Part shown: positions 63,335 through 64,000 of the stretch, one piece after another
How positions within the stretch are numbered: position 1 is the stretch's first letter
Layout of the letters: each line of letters opens with the position of its first letter
Source of the DNA: Microbulbifer agarilyticus
Lineage (GTDB): Bacteria > Pseudomonadota > Gammaproteobacteria > Pseudomonadales > Cellvibrionaceae
NCBI RefSeq assembly: GCF_020171345.1
Contig: NZ_JAIUZM010000001.1
Location: forward strand, 992,001 to 1,056,000
DNA length: 64,000 bases
Direction: 5' to 3'
Translations under genes and position numbers: made by a program
The notes under the pieces: generated by a model
What the model saw: the letters and a program-made list of their open reading frames with translations, nothing else
Database searches by the model: none
Told to the model about the DNA's origin: nothing

Positions 63335-64000
63335 TTAAATCGTCGCAGCCAGACGCATACCCTGATCAATCGCCCGCTTGGCATCCAGCTCGGCCGCTTC
63401 ATCCGCGCCGCCAATCAGGTGATACGGTTTGTTCAGGCCATCCAGCAACGCACGCGCAGGCTCCTGACCGGCACACAGGATCACGTTATCCACATCCAGT
63501 ACTTTGGTTTCTTCGCCGACCTTGATGTGCAGGCCTTCGTCATCGATCTTCACGTATTCACAACCCGGGATCATGTTCACCCCTTTGTTGGCGAGGCCGG
63601 TGCGGTGGATCCAGCCGGTGGTTTTACCCAGGCCGCCGCCGACTTTGCTGACCTTGCGCTGCAGCAGGAACACTTCACGCGGTGACGCGGGGACTTCAGC
63701 CTGCACGCCTTCGATACCACCGCGCGCCTGCAGGGTCATATCCACACCCCATTCGCGCATAAACGCGGGGATATTCTGGCTGGTGGCTTCGCCGGCATGG
63801 GTCAGGTATTCGGATACGTCGAAGCCGATACCACCTGCGCCGATGACCGCGACTTTTTTGCCCACCGGCTTTTTGTCTCTCAGCACGTCCAGGTAACCGA
63901 GCACTTTTTCGTGCTCGACACCGGGGATCGGCGGTACGCGCGGGGTAATACCGGTGGCCAGGATCACTTCATCAAAGTCACTGTTGTTCAGCTGCTCGGC
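63335..64000 (-). CDS. fadH: 2,4-dienoyl-CoA reductase, C-terminal part (cut by window end)
   Basis: The window shows the last 220 or so residues of an NADPH-dependent 2,4-dienoyl-CoA reductase; the frame is open to base 64000. The dinucleotide-binding motif VAVIGAGGIGFDVSEYL, DMTLQARGGIEGVQ and the C-terminal NVILCAGQEPARALLDGLN with KRAIDQGMRLAATI match the NAD(P)-binding half of FadH. It removes double bonds during unsaturated fatty-acid oxidation, in line with fadD and the acyl-CoA dehydrogenase earlier in the window. The spacer 63188-63334 holds nothing recognisable. Confidence 0.9.
   Translation of the reverse strand, partial: AEQLNNSDFDEVILATGITPRVPPIPGVEHEKVLGYLDVLRDKKPVGKKVAVIGAGGIGFDVSEYLTHAGEATSQNIPAFMREWGVDMTLQARGGIEGVQAEVPASPREVFLLQRKVSKVGGGLGKTTGWIHRTGLANKGVNMIPGCEYVKIDDEGLHIKVGEETKVLDVDNVILCAGQEPARALLDGLNKPYHLIGGADEAAELDAKRAIDQGMRLAATI

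Overview
This window is a gammaproteobacterial chromosome segment. It is GC-rich, densely coded and almost wholly syntenic housekeeping DNA. The order algR-algZ / argH / cyaY / lptM-lysA-dapF-DUF484 / sutA-like / PII-amtB-PII / ubiK-like / comM matches the chromosomal neighbourhood seen in Pseudomonas and marine relatives. The twin pilT-pilU pair, a DASH cryptochrome, a TorF-type porin and a DUF3604 operon point to a marine Cellvibrionales-type bacterium; Microbulbifer is my best guess, from gene content only.

Layout. 0.1-9.5 kb (minus strand): thioredoxin; hemW-rdgB; a DUF4426 secreted protein; metX-metW (methionine); a dynamin-like GTPase; then yggS, proC and yggT. 9.5-15.4 kb (plus): pilT and pilU (type IV pilus retraction) separated by a nested inverted-repeat element, then a small conserved gene, an SDR, a LysE exporter and a lipoprotein amidohydrolase. 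15.4-23.1 kb: the algZ/algR two-component pair divergent from argH, cyaY, lptM-lysA-dapF-DUF484, and a small gene that I recognise as the RNA-polymerase-binding regulator SutA. 23.5-26.9 kb: a nitrogen-scavenging block (TorF-like porin, PII, AmtB, PII) read leftward from a good sigma-54 promoter with NtrC-like dyads upstream. 26.9-33.8 kb: ubiK-like, comM, DUF2256 plus DASH cryptochrome, GNAT/YaiI/DUF3565 and rep. 33.8-35.1 kb: an unrecognised two-gene unit. 35.3-39.2 kb: a DUF3604 / parvulin / HupE operon. 39.2-50.3 kb: cytochrome c5, tRNA-Arg(CCG), a tandem DsbA-fold protein, fadD and an acyl-CoA dehydrogenase, a GST, a metallo-beta-lactamase-fold protein, mutY-yggX and tRNA-Phe(GAA).

50.3-53.99 kb is the accessory part. 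It holds strong hairpins, several degenerate tRNA-like pieces, a DUF1810 gene and a lower-GC two-gene unit whose products resemble nothing I can name. One product has an alpha/beta-hydrolase-like elbow without the nucleophile serine, plus a glycine-rich hydrophobic tail, so it looks effector-like. 54-59 kb: a large multidomain secreted subtilisin and a CadC-like TPR transmembrane regulator. 59.1-63.2 kb: an AI-2E transporter, a decayed membrane-protein fragment, a CPBP protease and a NarL-type kinase/regulator pair. The window ends inside a 2,4-dienoyl-CoA reductase (fadH) gene.

The best candidates for something undescribed are the 51.5-53.6 kb pair, the tRNA-fossil cluster beside it, the 33.8-35.1 kb pair and the DUF3604-PpiC-HupE operon. 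All functional claims here come from reading motifs and context; no search was run.
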